The notes beneath the pieces are model-generated. The model saw nothing but the letters and a program-made list of their open reading frames with translations. It had not been told where the DNA came from and ran no database searches. Positions 1 to 11,569 of a stretch of 64,000 nucleotides of DNA are shown here, piece by piece. Positions within the stretch are counted from its first letter, which is position 1. Every line of letters begins with the position of its first letter. A program made the translations under genes and the position numbers. This DNA comes from Athripsodes cinereus (Eukaryota; Arthropoda; Insecta; Trichoptera; Leptoceridae), in the NCBI GenBank assembly GCA_947579605.1, contig OX388307.1, positions 32,589,237 to 32,653,236 on the forward strand, written 5' to 3'.

Positions 1-1560
1 AATTTGAACAATTTGAAAAATGTCGTCAACTAGTCACGAATTGAAAATCAAATTTATTTAAACTGCAAACTACACCACAACAAGTTGGTACACAATGTGC
101 ATATTTTATCATCTTTTATTCCGAGGATTTCCGGGCAAAGAATAAATCTTCATCTTTTTTTCAGTTTTCCAGTGTTCCACTAAAAATATGTGTTCTTGAA
201 AGATCAATAATAAGACATTTAACATGAGATATGTCACCTATTCTGAATGTCTTATAGAATTGAAAGTATTACCTGTATTTTCATTACATGCAACAGAGAG
301 TCCACTTATGGAAGATGCCGCAATAGCAAAGGCGTACCCAAAGCAATAGCAAAGGCGATGGAGACAAAACTGGGACCAAAAAACATTTAATACAATATTC
401 GATAGTTGGTTGATCAAATATAAGATGTTTCTAAAATTGTGGAACAAAAACGAGAAAATCTTAAAACACATCATATTCCTATACCAGATTGAAAATTTTC
501 TTGTTTACGATATGACTGAAATCATGATAACATATACATCAGGCTTTCATCCGAATCATACTTTTAAAAAATCTTGAACACACCGGAAGTTCCAAAGTGG
601 CAGCCTGAAGGGCTGGCCGGTTAAAATACCCTCGTGTGTAGAATATTTTGTCTACACCCCTTCCATGTACCTCTAGCCGAAAGAAGCAAACCCAGTAATA
701 AAATTAAATAATTTACTAAAAAAAAAACATTTTTTCAACCTACGAGAGATTACTACAAAAAAAATCAAACCGCAGACCATTCACTTTTTTTTTTTAATTT
801 CAAAATTTTAATTTTAAAATGTGAAGTCACGACTTGAAATGATTCAGTTTCCAACCATTTTCACCAGTGGTCAATGTCAACTTTTTTGCATAAAATTCTG
901 ATTTATTTTATGACGCTAGATCTAGTTGTGATTTTATATTTTCGATTAGAAAGAAGTCAAAAAAACTCGTTAAATAACATTTATTTAACATTCAGCATTG
1001 TTTTATGAAAAGTACAAACATAATTTAATTTAATTTAATATCAATGGAAACCCTAACCGATATTTCGGGTGACTCCCCACTGGGCGATTTTACTTTTTAT
1101 TCCGTGACAATTCTCATTAACTAACAACAAAACTGTTTCGACAAGAATAACAGAATAAAATAAATAAATAATAATAGAATGTTTTAAACATTTTGCCAGT
1201 CGTTATTCATTTCAACAGCGGGAAATGTAGGTACTACATGAGGTGTGAGATATCGAGTGGACATTTTTGTCCTGTAAATGAAATTATTTTTGACACCAAC
1301 AAAGTTGTATATTATATTATTATCTGTGATATCCTCGGAATTAAATTAGTATCCCTCTTTTTTCTGCACAATTTTGAGAGTCCTCTAAAAAGCAATATTC
1401 TATTCGTAACACATCACGTACTTTTTAGGCTTTTACGGTATTAGATATATTCCCGTCTTGCAGATATTTGTTGCTCGATCATTGGGTGATGAATTCAGAC
1501 GGCAAGATTATCGAAAACTGGAACAATCCTAAATATCTCAAAACCATTCTTCATCACTTT
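1..1560. other. AT-rich stretch without recognised features
   Basis: I see no coding region, long inverted repeat or recognised transposon here. The only open frames are short and of non-coding composition. A degraded echo of the D-repeat ('gagtcctctaaaa...ttcgtaac') lies near 1375-1410. Confidence 0.5.
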
Positions 1561-1599
1561 TAAGACATTTAATTTCTTCAAACTGGTCTTGGTGCCTCA

Positions 1600-1660
1600 A
1601 ACACTCTTGCCTATTAGTCGAGAGGTCTTAAGCTCGATTCCCGGCCGGGATTTAATGAAA
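1600..1660 (+). repeat. tRNA-like promoter fragment (degenerate SINE head?)
   Basis: The stretch around 1615-1655 reads like the second half of a tRNA-derived promoter, with 'gctcgattcccggcc' resembling a pol III B box followed by a T-loop-like turn. No complete SINE body follows, so it is probably a truncated relic. It could also be chance. Confidence 0.3.
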
Positions 1661-1787
1661 AATGAATAATTCTACTAATACTTGAAACCTTGGTGTGGAC
1701 GAGATTTGTTATGTGTAGAATATTGGATAAATTGAAGCCCCCCCCCCAAACTGCGGTATCCTAGTGGACGCTGGATCTCGTTTAATA

Positions 1788-2022
1788 CTACTACTATACC
1801 ATCACGGCAAATCACAAGTGGAGTAGTCAGCAAACCAGCTACATATATCAAACATACAAGCAGTTCTCTATATGCCAACAAAAAAATGACATACAGGATG
1901 GGTGGCAAACCTCATCGCTGAATTTAAAATGTAAAATATCTTCATGTTTTTCGAACGCTTGCATTTTACAGGACACTTGAAAACTTACTGATAGGAATAT
2001 GAGACCAATGCTTTATCGTGTA
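1788..2022 (-). repeat. D-repeat, minus-strand copy
   Basis: This is one of at least fifteen copies of an unclassified dispersed repeat of about 250-330 bp. In this orientation it runs from 'accatcacggcaaatcacaagtgg', through 'gggtggcaaacctcatcgctg', to 'ttttacaggacacttgaaaa' and a 'ccaatgctttatcg' end. Blocks in the same order occur at 39.33, 40.68, 42.79, 47.06 and 48.02 kb. It has no coding capacity. No terminal inverted repeat or TSD could be assigned, so its class is unknown. Confidence 0.7.
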
Positions 2023-2044
2023 GGTATATACTCCACAGAACATG

Positions 2045-2165
2045 TAAAAAGGACTTTTTAATTTTTTTTCTGGGTCTGGATGTTACATGTACCTATTTAT
2101 TTAGTGCATAATAGAGGTATATGTGTATGATCACAATAATACCCATAATACACGATACATACTAT
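2045..2165 (+). repeat. SINE-2 family fragment (body)
   Basis: The segment shares 'tctgggtctggatgttacatgt', 'tagtgcat' and 'acccataatacacga' in the same order with the SINE-2 copy at 11.57 kb and, inverted, with 17.66-18.17 kb. The promoter end is missing. Assignment rests on this internal match only. Confidence 0.55.
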
Positions 2166-2734
2166 GTCATATGTAGACTGTAAAGAATCCGTCGGATAAT
2201 AGGTATGTGTGTTAACCTTATATAAAGTGAAAAAGGAAAATGCAAATATGTGGACAGGCTTCACGTCAAAGAGTGAAAAATAGAGGTGGGTGTTTATAAA
2301 ATAACAAATAACTGGAACGTACTACATGTCACAGGCTATCACCTCAACACTCAATAGATGCGTTCTGCTACATTGATATAAATAACTAGATGAGGTACGT
2401 GGAACAAGTTGATTTTTGTTGTATATTCCATATTTAATTGAAACAAGAAAGGTAACAAGCAAATAAGGAAGGTTATGATTTTCTCTTACTTCAACCGCAG
2501 AATAAGTGAGAAAGCAATAAAATCGGTCATTATTTTGCTAAAATTTGTAAATACAATAATTGCTTGATTCAAAATGGTTAGATGGAAGAAATCACTAACA
2601 TAATCTCGCCATTGCATATCATCACATTTTTTGTGTAAATTGATTTGTTGATTTTGTAATGTAAATGATGATAGGCAAGAAGAATTAAATGGAAAAATAA
2701 TAAAATAATATTCATATTAATATTTTCATTTTAA

Positions 2735-2830
2735 TTGGCACGTAGAGGACAATTTGTGTTTTTATAACATGCAGCTGGTCCGCTACCCACCCCTATTATG
2801 GAGTATGGCGTGATGGTATAGACAGAAAAA
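2735..2830 (+). repeat. D-repeat, second-block fragment
   Basis: Only the second half of the D-repeat is present: 'ttttaattggcacgtagagg', a 'catgcagctggtccgct' block and 'ggcgtgatggtatag'. The first block is absent or lost. Confidence 0.6.
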
Positions 2831-2994
2831 GACACATTCATAAATATCTAATCACTTGTGAAATATATTTCCACTATTTACATTAATTTAAAGTTAATAA
2901 TTTTTATGTAAAAAAAAAATCAAATATGCTACATAGGTTAATGCAATACAACCAAGTAATTACTTACTCTATGAATACAACGCTATTTTCATAT

Positions 2995-3290
2995 TAAGAA
3001 GAATATGAGTCGCTTGACCATGTTTTCCTGGGGTACCCTATCAGGGATGCGTATGATATTTTTGTTGATGCTCTTCAAAACGATTGCCGATTTCCCCTGA
3101 ATATTGAAACATTATTGAGTATGACATCCGATACAGTCCATTTGTCCCTTCTCAAATCAATAAAATCTAATTTTATTATTCTATAATCTTCTAACTATCT
3201 TCTCTCTGACAACTTAACAACACTTTGAGACTGTTTTGGCGGCACAAATCATCCTTGTAGGATGTTATGCCACAAGTGAAAAAAAAACAG
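2995..3290 (+). pseudogene. LINE C-terminal remnant with 3' UTR
   Basis: Reading from 3001 in frame gives about 60 residues (EYESLDHVFLGYP... ending SNFIIL and a stop at about 3184). The LDHVFLGYP stretch is the end of a Cys/His-type C-terminal domain of a Jockey/R1-like LINE ORF2. The untranslated tail contains 'atccttgtaggatgttatgcc', able to form a short hairpin, and ends in an A-run near 3290. Everything upstream, including endonuclease and polymerase, is missing, as expected of 5'-truncated target-primed insertion. It is not functional. Confidence 0.6.
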
Positions 3291-3489
3291 AATATGAGTA
3301 AATTTCATCATTTGATTCGTCGTATATTCTTAGAGCTCAATGCACTTCTAATACGTAGTGATACCATTATTTCAATGGCCTACTACTAGGTATCTATAGT
3401 AATAATATTGTAGGTAGGTATAATATGGTATTAATAATACTAACAGATATGTCGTCCCTTATCTCACAAAGGTGGTGGAGGATGTTATA

Positions 3490-3860
3490 TCTATCTGTGG
3501 TAGGATCGTCGTGATATCACGTGTCTTTGCAATAAAACTAGGCTATTAGTGAAGAGGAGCAAGACCAGATTTTTCATACATACTAACTTTCGATAGCCAA
3601 AGAGCCCTCCTAGGACCTTTGCCTCCAAAACAAGAAATCTCCAAGCCTTTTTATCTCGAGCAATGGATTGCCAGTCATCTTTAGCCCTTTCTTCTCCAGA
3701 TCTAACGACTTGGCTAATCCATACCAATCTTCGGGATCTGATCTCACTTGTGATGAAAGGTTAGTTAGTTGTGGAGCGAATTTCTTCATTGCTTTTAAGC
3801 CTCCAGGTTTCTTCTGCAATAACCGGTCGTGGATTCAGATTTTACATAGGTACTATTAAA
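3490..3860 (-). pseudogene. LINE C-terminal remnant, frameshifted
   Basis: The minus strand encodes a stretch reading RAKDDWQSIARDKKAWRFL followed by VLEAKVLGGL. This resembles the 'W..LARDR..W..LV.EAK...GL' ending common to several LINE ORF2 proteins. A second frame covers the upstream part (3610-3819), so at least one frameshift separates them. No reverse transcriptase core is present. Confidence 0.45.
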
Positions 3861-3907
3861 AAAAATGTTATTGTTACATTATAAAGATTTATTTAAGTTT
3901 AAATGTT

Positions 3908-3992
3908 TTCCGTGGAGCACCCGGCAAACAATTGGCCTCCCACTCTTTTCTGTAAGTTTTTGAGTGTCCTCTAAAAGGCAGGTGTTCGAATT
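3908..3992 (+). repeat. D-repeat, first-block fragment
   Basis: It contains 'gtggagcacccggcaaa', 'ggcctcccactctttt' and 'gtcctctaaaaggcaggtg', which make up the first block of the D-repeat in plus orientation. The second block does not follow, so the copy is truncated. Confidence 0.65.
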
Positions 3993-4915
3993 AGTAAAGA
4001 TATTTTATTTTGATTAGATATTTCAAGAAAAGATATTTTATTTGCTCACTGTATTTGTGCAAAACGTTAAAATGTTTTATTTGTTTCATTCTTTTTGGAC
4101 ATCATAGATAACAAAATAAACAAATCAATTAAAAAAAATCACTTAAAAAAAATGTGATGATATGCAGTGGCGAAATTATCACTATAATATTAGTGATTTC
4201 TTCCATCTAACATAACTTGAATTGGTTGACTGTATGTTTACATTTGTTAAATAAATAAATAACCACGTCACTCCATCACTAATCAGAGGAACAATTAAGT
4301 ATAGTTTTTATCCATTTATTTATGCTTTTTATTCGTAGAAGCAAACATGGTTCACTTTTCTATATTATGTTGGAACATTATTATCCATTGATTTTTAAAA
4401 ATCTAGACTGTTTACAAAAGGACACAATATCTCATTTAGACTACGACAGATAAAATACACACAAGATAGTGTAATGTTAGTGGTGCTACTGATAGATAGA
4501 TGGCGGATATATGTCACTGTAACAAGGACACCACTAATAATAACAATAATAATGATCTGACTTATATAATTTAGTATATTTGTGAATATCTATCAATATA
4601 TACCATCATGGCATATGAAATGGAATAGTTGGTTGACTACTAACTGCATGTTGAAAACATACAATTCATCCTCTCTGTGGCAAGAAAAAATTAAGATATT
4701 GAAGACAGATAGCGTACATACTTTTATATGTTTTTTTCAAATCGCTCAGTCACTATACAAGAAACATGAATCGTACTCTTGCAAAGTGACATTTTCTTTT
4801 TACAAATAATATGTCACCAAAAATATTATTTGGCACTTAAATGACCAGGACATAAACAAAAATGACAATCATTGAAACTTTGCTACTCAATAAGGGAAAA
4901 AATGGTGAAAATAAT
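3993..4915. other. AT-rich gap, no supported gene
   Basis: I see only short open frames and an 'aataaataaat' run at 4250-4262 that could be an old LINE tail. There are no conserved motifs. Confidence 0.45.
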
Positions 4916-4918
4916 TTA

Positions 4919-5345
4919 TATATCGCCGCCCGATAGTTGAATTAGCCAGATAACTAACTGGCCAGGCGAATAGTTAAATGCCGGAATGGCATTTGTTTGA
5001 ACACAATGACGTGCATTACGTTCAACCAATTCAACGTTAAGTTGGCCCGAAAGTTGAAATTTAGTTTATTGGCGCTAGGATTGTTAAACGTTGTGGCTAG
5101 ACTTCTGTTAGTGATTCAATAAAATGCCGGCGTTTAACTGACCGTCGAGTCGTTGCGTTAACTGGCTAATTCAACTATTGGCCGGCGAAATATAATATTA
5201 TATTATAATTACGTATTAGCTGCGATCTTGTTCATTTAACTAACCGTCTAGCCTTTCAGTTAACTGGCAAAATTTACGCGTTTAACTAACTGTCTAGCCT
5301 TTCAATTAACTGGCTAAATTCAACTATTAGGCGAAATATATTTAT
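4919..5345. repeat. Foldback MITE with reiterated right end
   Basis: Left arm 'tatcgccgcccgatagttga' followed by 'attagccag' is inverted at about 5158-5194 as 'ctggctaattcaactattg' followed by 'gccggcgaaata', giving an element of about 275 bp. The right-end motif 'tttaactaaccgtctagcc' plus 'ttaactggc' is then repeated twice more in direct orientation up to 5345. There is no coding capacity. It is probably a MITE whose right terminus has been amplified locally. Confidence 0.6.
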
Positions 5346-5359
5346 ATTAGCTGCGAGCT

Positions 5360-6115
5360 AGTTCTTTTAATATCCTCACCCTGCTGAGAAGAGAAAAAAA
5401 TAGTAGATAATAATATTAATAATAACAGTGAACTGTAGTGGTACAGTCTCTTCGAGTAGATAAAGTGTTAAATGACTATCATTTGTCACTCAGCACTATT
5501 ATGTCTATTATTTGTACCAACTTTATAAAAATAATAATACCTTATATTATTATTACGTCTTATTCTGAGAGAAAATGTGTATAAGAGATGAAATGGATAT
5601 TGAAACATAGTCGGATACCGGATAAAAACTACATAATAGCCCAATATTCGACCGCATACCATATAGTGTTTTTCTTGTTTATTTTCATTGAAAAGTATCC
5701 GCAATATTCCATTGAGTCTCTGGCAAAAATCTTCCACTATTTTTTGTAAGTATCGACTGTCCTAAAATAGTTGGAAAATGATCCGTGTTTTTAAATTTGG
5801 ATTTTTTCACAATGTTCTTTTGTTCGCAACATTCAGTTCCTCTGTCTCCTCCTTTATATTTACAGTGCTAAGAAAGTATTCACTCGCTCACTTATCATTA
5901 AATATCTCATTTAATTTAACACAGAACAACTCAATTTAAACTATACACACATCATGAGTATCCGGGAATCCGATTTAAAACATCACCGGAAAATTTTTCG
6001 AAGGATTAACAACGTAACAATTGCGAGACATTTTTGTAATATAAAGCATCTACGTAATGTACTGTCTGTTAGTTGGCATTTAAAATCGCGATCCATCTCG
6101 GCGAGCTAATGGCAT
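5360..6115. other. Non-coding AT-rich gap
   Basis: No gene or recognised repeat is seen. The frame at 5486-5737 has no recognisable domain. Confidence 0.4.
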
Positions 6116-6119
6116 CTAA

Positions 6120-6610
6120 TGTGGTGTTCTTACTTTGGCGAATATCGCCAGCCATTTGAACCGTGTGAAAAAAATGACAACTAGTCTGAAACGATAAAAA
6201 CCAGTAGAAACGATATCGTCTCGAATTGACCACCTTCCAACTTTTTCGGCCGATTGAACGATTTGCGTATGCGCCGATGTACGCGGCGTTCGTATCTATG
6301 GTAAAAACTTAATAACCTATAAATTTTATAATGTTTCCCGCTTCGTGACAGCTGTTATCTTTTTTTATGGTTTGTGGCGTTTGCTTTCTTAATTAAAAGG
6401 CGCCTTATAACCTCTACATTTTCGATTAAAAATAAACACTTCGCGATCTCCATCTCGACGTCCGCCATTTTGAAAACAGTGTCAAAATCAAAGCGCATCT
6501 GACAGATCGTTTCTATATCGGTGGACTGTGTGAACGGGTGTGACGATCAATGGATGTCCGGCGAATTTTGTTTTTTCGCCTGGCGATATTCGCCAAATCT
6601 GAACACCCCA
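6120..6610. mobile_element. PIF/Harbinger-like MITE (491 bp)
   Basis: The ends are inverted repeats: 'tgtggtgttc' then 'ttggcgaatatcgccag' on the left, mirrored on the right by 'ctggcgatattcgcc' then 'gaacacccca'. Each end also holds a short inner palindrome (ggcgatattcgcc). The element is flanked by TAA at 6117-6119 and 6611-6613. A 3 bp TAA duplication and a GGGGTGTT-like terminus fit PIF/Harbinger non-autonomous elements. No transposase frame is present. Confidence 0.7.
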
Positions 6611-6613
6611 TAA

Positions 6614-8590
6614 GAGCGAATCAACAATTTCCTGTTATTCATGTATCGATTCACCCGTAGATGTCGTAGGTTAGCCGAAATCCATCACGAATTTCAAAGG
6701 CAAGTAACAGAATGTTGCGTGAATACTGTATAACTATTATCCTTTGATTCTGTTCCTTTTTGATGATATCTTTTGTGTTTTTCTCTCCTCGCTGTTTTTT
6801 TTTTCATTTTTCCTGCTGAGATCACCTTGCCCAAAAGCTGTTATGGTCTCAGTGCATGGTAATATTTTTAAATAATAATAATAATAATATAATTTTGCCG
6901 GATATTCAGTATTCGGCCAAATCACTTTTGTTTCAACACTAGTGAATATGATGAAGCGGAGAACAGTAACAAATGACAGAGTGTCATATGAAATCAATAA
7001 TTTTAAGGAACTGGAGATAAATCTTACTTTATCTGCGCTCTTTGATTCTTTACAAATACCATTTTAGAACATTGAAATATTAATACGTTTTTTTTATCAA
7101 ATTATTTTATTCTATCCAATCATAGTCTTTCCCTCATAGCTTTCATTTTTTTTTATTTTGGAGTAACTAGTAAACGAACTGATTGTAATAAGCATGCAAG
7201 GAATCCTCTGCATGTCAAAAAAAGGAAGCATTTAGGGTGGGAGTGACTTACATTGTACCTAGATGGATTGTAGATGTTAAATATGAATAATTATATCAAA
7301 TGTTAAAGCATCTTTATTTTTATTTCTATCATTAAAGATGAAATAAAGTTATGAATGAAACATAGACAGGATGAAAATAATTAGTAAGAAAATAGCGGGA
7401 GGCCTACTCTTTGCCAGGGACTCCACGGAATTAAGATTTTTTGGTACTTAGTAATTATAATCCAATTTCTAAAGACAAATTGGGAGAGGTGTATAAGGTT
7501 GTAAAAATCTTCTTCCTCACACTTATACCTACTCTTAATTATTGAAAATCCTTTTTATTTACTTTATTATGAAAGGCGGCTTAGGCGGTTTTAAGAGGTC
7601 AATTTTACAGCTGTGCTGTGCAGCGATTTGTTATTATTATATTAATTATAATAGTTGACTTTTTGGGTCTCTCTACATCTCAATATTTCTTTACCTTTAC
7701 TCCCTTATGTTTGTGACACTAATTCATATTTTTTTTTCTCTGTGTTGGACAGGTAGGTAGGTAGGTTAGGTCAATGTAGTTAATGACAGTTAATTTGGAT
7801 TGTATATAAAAATATACTGACTAATTATTCCTATTGTAAGAACAGATAACTGTTATTCTTCTTTATGTTGTTCTTTTTTATTGTCTAATGTGGTAGCTTT
7901 TTTATCATTTTACTATTCTTTTATTTTCTTTTATTTAAATCTGACAACCTTATGGGCTTCAAACTTAATATGAATTTTTAATTTGTGTACACTTATAAAT
8001 AGGGCGATATATTGATGCCATTTTTTTATTTTGCATTGTTTGTTTTTATGCAAATATTTTGTCTGTATGATATGAAATAAATAAATAAAAAAAACAATGA
8101 ATTTTCTCCAAAGTTAGTTGGTACTTAGACTGATTTTACTGATAGAAATTATTTTGTACACACGATTCGATGTGACACATTACCAGTAATTCGTTTGAAT
8201 ATTAAGTCTATAATAATTTGTCTGTGATATTACAATATAGGTCAAGGTCTACTTAAAAAGCCATTCATTTGTTTGTACGGGGCTGATAATGAAAGCCCCA
8301 CGCAACGAGGATGATTTACGTACCATACCATCAAACATAAACACCATACTACTAACATATTATGTAATATTAGGTATATCTGCTAATATTAGCGACATAT
8401 TGTTTACCATATTATGACTGAACAGTGGAACAATTTGGAGCAGATTTCATATTGTTCTTTTTCCTCTTTTATTATCCATGAGCACTCCACGCCAGAACAA
8501 ATATGTGATTGTTAGCCTGATGTAGTCCCGAACTTCTAAGTAGAAGATAATGTTACCACAACGTGTCACAATACAGTCTACTCTTCCTGT
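6614..8590. other. Non-coding gap with probable old LINE tail at 8070-8094
   Basis: No gene is supported. There is a TAGG microsatellite at 7751-7768 and an 'aaataaataaataaaaaaaa' run ending near 8094, typical of a LINE 3' terminus. No coding part could be identified upstream of it. Confidence 0.4.
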
Positions 8591-8599
8591 ATATATGTA

Positions 8600-9100
8600 T
8601 ATATATGGACAATTTGTAAAGCGCCGTTTACTCATAACATGACCTCAAGGGCGCCGTATATCGTATCCATCACCCGAAACTCTCAGCAAAAAGGTGTGTC
8701 TTCAGTCCTCTTTTAAAACTCTCTCCATTCACCTCCTCTCGCAGACACAGAGGCAGCTTGTTCCAACATCTGGGACCCGCAACACTAAACGCTCGATCTC
8801 CAAAGCCTGTTTTGCGAGATCTAGATGGCCCAATTAGTCTGCATTTTGCCTCACCCTGTGCTGAGCGAAGCATGAGCCGTCTTTCACTGATGGTCTCGAT
8901 CTCGCACATCTCCGACAAATAAGATGGTAATACACCCTTCAAGGCCGAAAACACCATCACACATATCTTATACTCCACTCGTTGCTTTACCCTTAACCAA
9001 TGTAAGTTGTGCAAGAGAGGAGTAATATGCTCAAATCTTCGACCTCTCAGGAGAAAGTCGTCAAATCTTCAACCTCTGTAAGAGGACGTGATTGCATAAA
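8600..9100 (-). pseudogene. CR1/L2-like LINE ORF2 C-terminal fragment
   Basis: The minus-strand frame 8670-9014 encodes 114 residues (starting MHNLHWLRVKQRVEYKICVM). It follows the family pattern LHWLxVxxRxxYK, then ALxGxxPxYLSE, then GDRAFSVAGPRCWNKLP, then FKRGLKTHLF. This is the extreme C-terminus of CR1/L2/Jockey-type LINE ORF2 proteins, downstream of the polymerase. The frame is intact over this length, but endonuclease and polymerase are gone. The 3' untranslated end carries 'ggcgcccttgagg' and 'taaacggcgct', a signature shared with fragments at 17.96, 20.12 and 39.27 kb, so these belong to one family. Confidence 0.75.
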
Positions 9101-9279
9101 TAGATATTTTTTGTTATATTATAGATGATCGCAAAAAAAAAACAAATTGTTAATGATCTTGGATGTTTTTTACGAATCGTACCACGGTTAGAATCTCGCT
9201 GAGGACCTTCTCCGTCTTCACGATTTAAAGAGTCAAGCTTTTATTTGATGGTGTGCGGACAACATTTGGGTATCAAAAG

Positions 9280-9320
9280 AGGGATTTCCACCACTTTGCC
9301 CTGAATGTTTCGATTTCTCA
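9280..9320. repeat. Possible relic of the R1-type LINE 3' end
   Basis: 'ttccaccactttgccctgaa' is close to 'tcccaccactttcccctgga' at the 3' terminus of the LINE at 22.76 kb. The match is short, about 26 bp with a few mismatches, so relatedness is tentative. Confidence 0.3.
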
Positions 9321-9399
9321 GTACATATTTGCATTTACATATAATGAAAATCCTGGGAAATGAATAAAAGCATCAGTAGATCAAAAAAGATGTACATAT

Positions 9400-9480
9400 A
9401 TCCCACGGAATCTCCGGTGAAAGTTAGTCTCTTATCTTATTTTATAAGTTTTAGAGTGTTCTGTAAAAATCAAGCGTTAG
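9400..9480 (+). repeat. D-repeat, first block (degenerate)
   Basis: It is a diverged copy of the first D-block ('ggtgaaagttagtctcttat', 'gagtgttctgtaaaaatc'). The second block follows at 9.66-9.80 kb, separated by about 180 bp of unrelated sequence. Confidence 0.5.
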
Positions 9481-9574
9481 TATATCACCACGTATAAGAC
9501 AATTAATTTTAATAAATAAAATATAAAAATATATTATTGAGCACTGTTTAATCTCCACTATGTTAGGTTAAATA

Positions 9575-9625
9575 CCGAACGTTTTCGCCTATACTTGTAG
9601 GCATCTTCAGGGAACTTGTAGGCAT
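9575..9625 (-). ncRNA. Hammerhead-like core motif, weak
   Basis: The minus strand contains 'ctgaagatgcc', then 'tacaagta', then 'taggcgaaaacg'. CUGANGA, a GCCUA/UAGGC hairpin and GAAA are arranged as in hammerhead ribozymes found in Penelope-like elements. An unpaired U after the conserved A9 departs from the canonical core. 'aggcatcttca' is repeated at 9619-9629, so the region was partly duplicated. A similar motif occurs at 28.87 kb. Confidence 0.25.
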
Positions 9626-9654
9626 CTTCATTCCACAGCGTAAACACAAAAACT

Positions 9655-9800
9655 CTTGAATTATTAAGACAATTAATATGTACAAGTCAGCGATGAGTCT
9701 GAAAATCTTATAATTTAATTGGCACGTAGAGGATAAATTGCATGTTTATTACATGTCATTAGTCTGCTAGCTACCCCACTTGTAGGATATTCCACGGTGG
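9655..9800 (+). repeat. D-repeat, second block
   Basis: It contains 'gtcagcgatgag', 'aattggcacgtagaggata', 'gtctgctagctaccccactt' and 'ccacggtggta' in the canonical order of the second D-block. Confidence 0.65.
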
Positions 9801-10800
9801 TACAAAAAAATAGGTCGCAAAAGAGGTTGGCTGATCACATTGTACATAACAGACGAAAACTGGTGAAGGACATACAAAATCGTGACAATTGGAAGAGCTC
9901 GGAAGAGGCCTTTATCGAGCAATGCTGAGTAGATACTAGATGTAGAGATAGTACACATATACATACACAGGTATTCCAGCTCACATACATAGAACCTAAG
10001 GACCTATATAGTGGGCACAAGCATGGCTATGTATGTCAGACAAAATATTTACATATGATACCTAAATAAACAATATTTCACCTCAAACACATGAGCTGTG
10101 TTTACACAAACACATAGTATCTATGTACACATATACACATACAGGTCCTTTTATGATAATAATAATATTCGTCCAGAATTTAAAGTGTGCGCTAGACAGA
10201 CTGTAAAAACCGAAAGGACAAAGGCAGAAATTCCCGTAATAAATATGACTTTTTTAACAAAAAATTTACCAAATGCTCAGACTTAAGATGGATAAAGAAA
10301 GTGTCTACGTGACAACCGAAGAAAACAAGAAAATAATTACGTTTGAAGACATCAAGCTAAATACTCGGGATGCAAGAAAGATCGCTGGAAGGAAGTGGTT
10401 GCAGCAAACACAGAACAGAAGCGAATGAAAAATCATAGAGAGGGCTAAGTTCAAAGATTGGCCCAAAATGGATTCAAAAGAAAAACGAGTTTTTCAATAT
10501 ACCTACGTAAATATTCTTTCTCCATATTATGGTTCTTGGAATAATTTAGATGTTTTACACTTTTATTCAAGTTCATTTGCCCTGTAGAAATTTAAAAAAT
10601 ATTATGTGTAAAACATTTGACGTCTGTAATTCTGCGATGTTGTATGGTACCTTTTTGAATGCTTCATTTTTAAATGGTATTTTTATTTTTATTTTATTTT
10701 ATTTATTCAGTAAGGATCAGACAGTTGAAACAATTTGTATTAATTTTAAAAGACAACAATAGACAAACCAATTAAGATCCCCTTTTTACCAATCTAATAA
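9801..10800. other. Mostly non-coding; faint LINE-like relic at 10.32-10.45 kb
   Basis: Around 10380-10445 one frame reads DRWKEVVAANTEQKRMKN, reminiscent of LINE C-terminal 'DR..W..VV' endings. A frameshift separates it from the adjacent frame. Nothing else is recognised. Confidence 0.3.
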
Positions 10801-10814
10801 ACATAAATTTGAGA

Positions 10815-11045
10815 CTTAAAATGATAAAAGACATATAAATGTAAAAAAATGTGTAAAATGTTAAAATGTAAAAGTGTAAAAAATGTAAATAAATGTAAAA
10901 AATTATAAAAATTTATAAAATATATAAAATGTTTAAAATGCAAAAAATTGTAAAAATGCGAAAAATGCAAAAAGGTATAAAATGCAAAATGTATAAAATG
11001 CGAAAAATGTAAAAAAGCAAATAAATGCATGCAAATGCATGCAAA
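10815..11045. repeat. AT-rich minisatellite (aaaatgtaaa type)
   Basis: This is a run of irregular 8-14 bp units built on 'aaaatgtaaaa' and 'aaaatgcaaaa', ending in two 'aaatgcatgc' units. The open frame it produces on the minus strand is rich in His, Phe and Leu and is an artefact of the repeat. Confidence 0.75.
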
Positions 11046-11465
11046 TAAATGCGTATGGGGAAGTATGGTGAGGACAATAATATATTGTGTATTATAACGG
11101 ACAGCTATGTACGAGAAGTCTAGTGGGATGAGACCGATTTCTGACTTTGTCAGTAGAAAAACAAGCGATTATTGAAGGTCCACTGGGATTAAAAAGTAAT
11201 ATATTTTTACGTTACGGGTATACACAAAATAATATGTTGGTCACCTTATTTTTGTGGTAAAAATAAAAAATGTAAATAAATATACAAAATTGAAATTAAA
11301 AACACCCATTCGTAGATTTAAAATGAACAGTTGCTGAAAAATTCAATTTTAATTTACTATTTTTTTTTTTACATTTCAACTTATACATTCTATGTAGACC
11401 AACCATATCTCTCGTAAAGAATATGGGATAACATTTTTTCTCCATCTATCTATACTACAAGAAGT
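11046..11465. other. AT-rich gap
   Basis: No gene or clear repeat is seen. Confidence 0.4.
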
Positions 11466-11569
11466 GTAGCTCTCCGCTCTTTTCTGTTGGTTTATTGCTG
11501 TCCTGTAAAAGGCACGTATTCGTGAAACTTCGAGAATAAAATCTTTAACTTTTTGAATTCATCAATCGT

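Noticed and set aside
10815..11045. CRISPR-like or satellite array
   Set aside because: Units are irregular in length and sequence, with no spacers. It is a simple AT-rich minisatellite in a eukaryotic genome.
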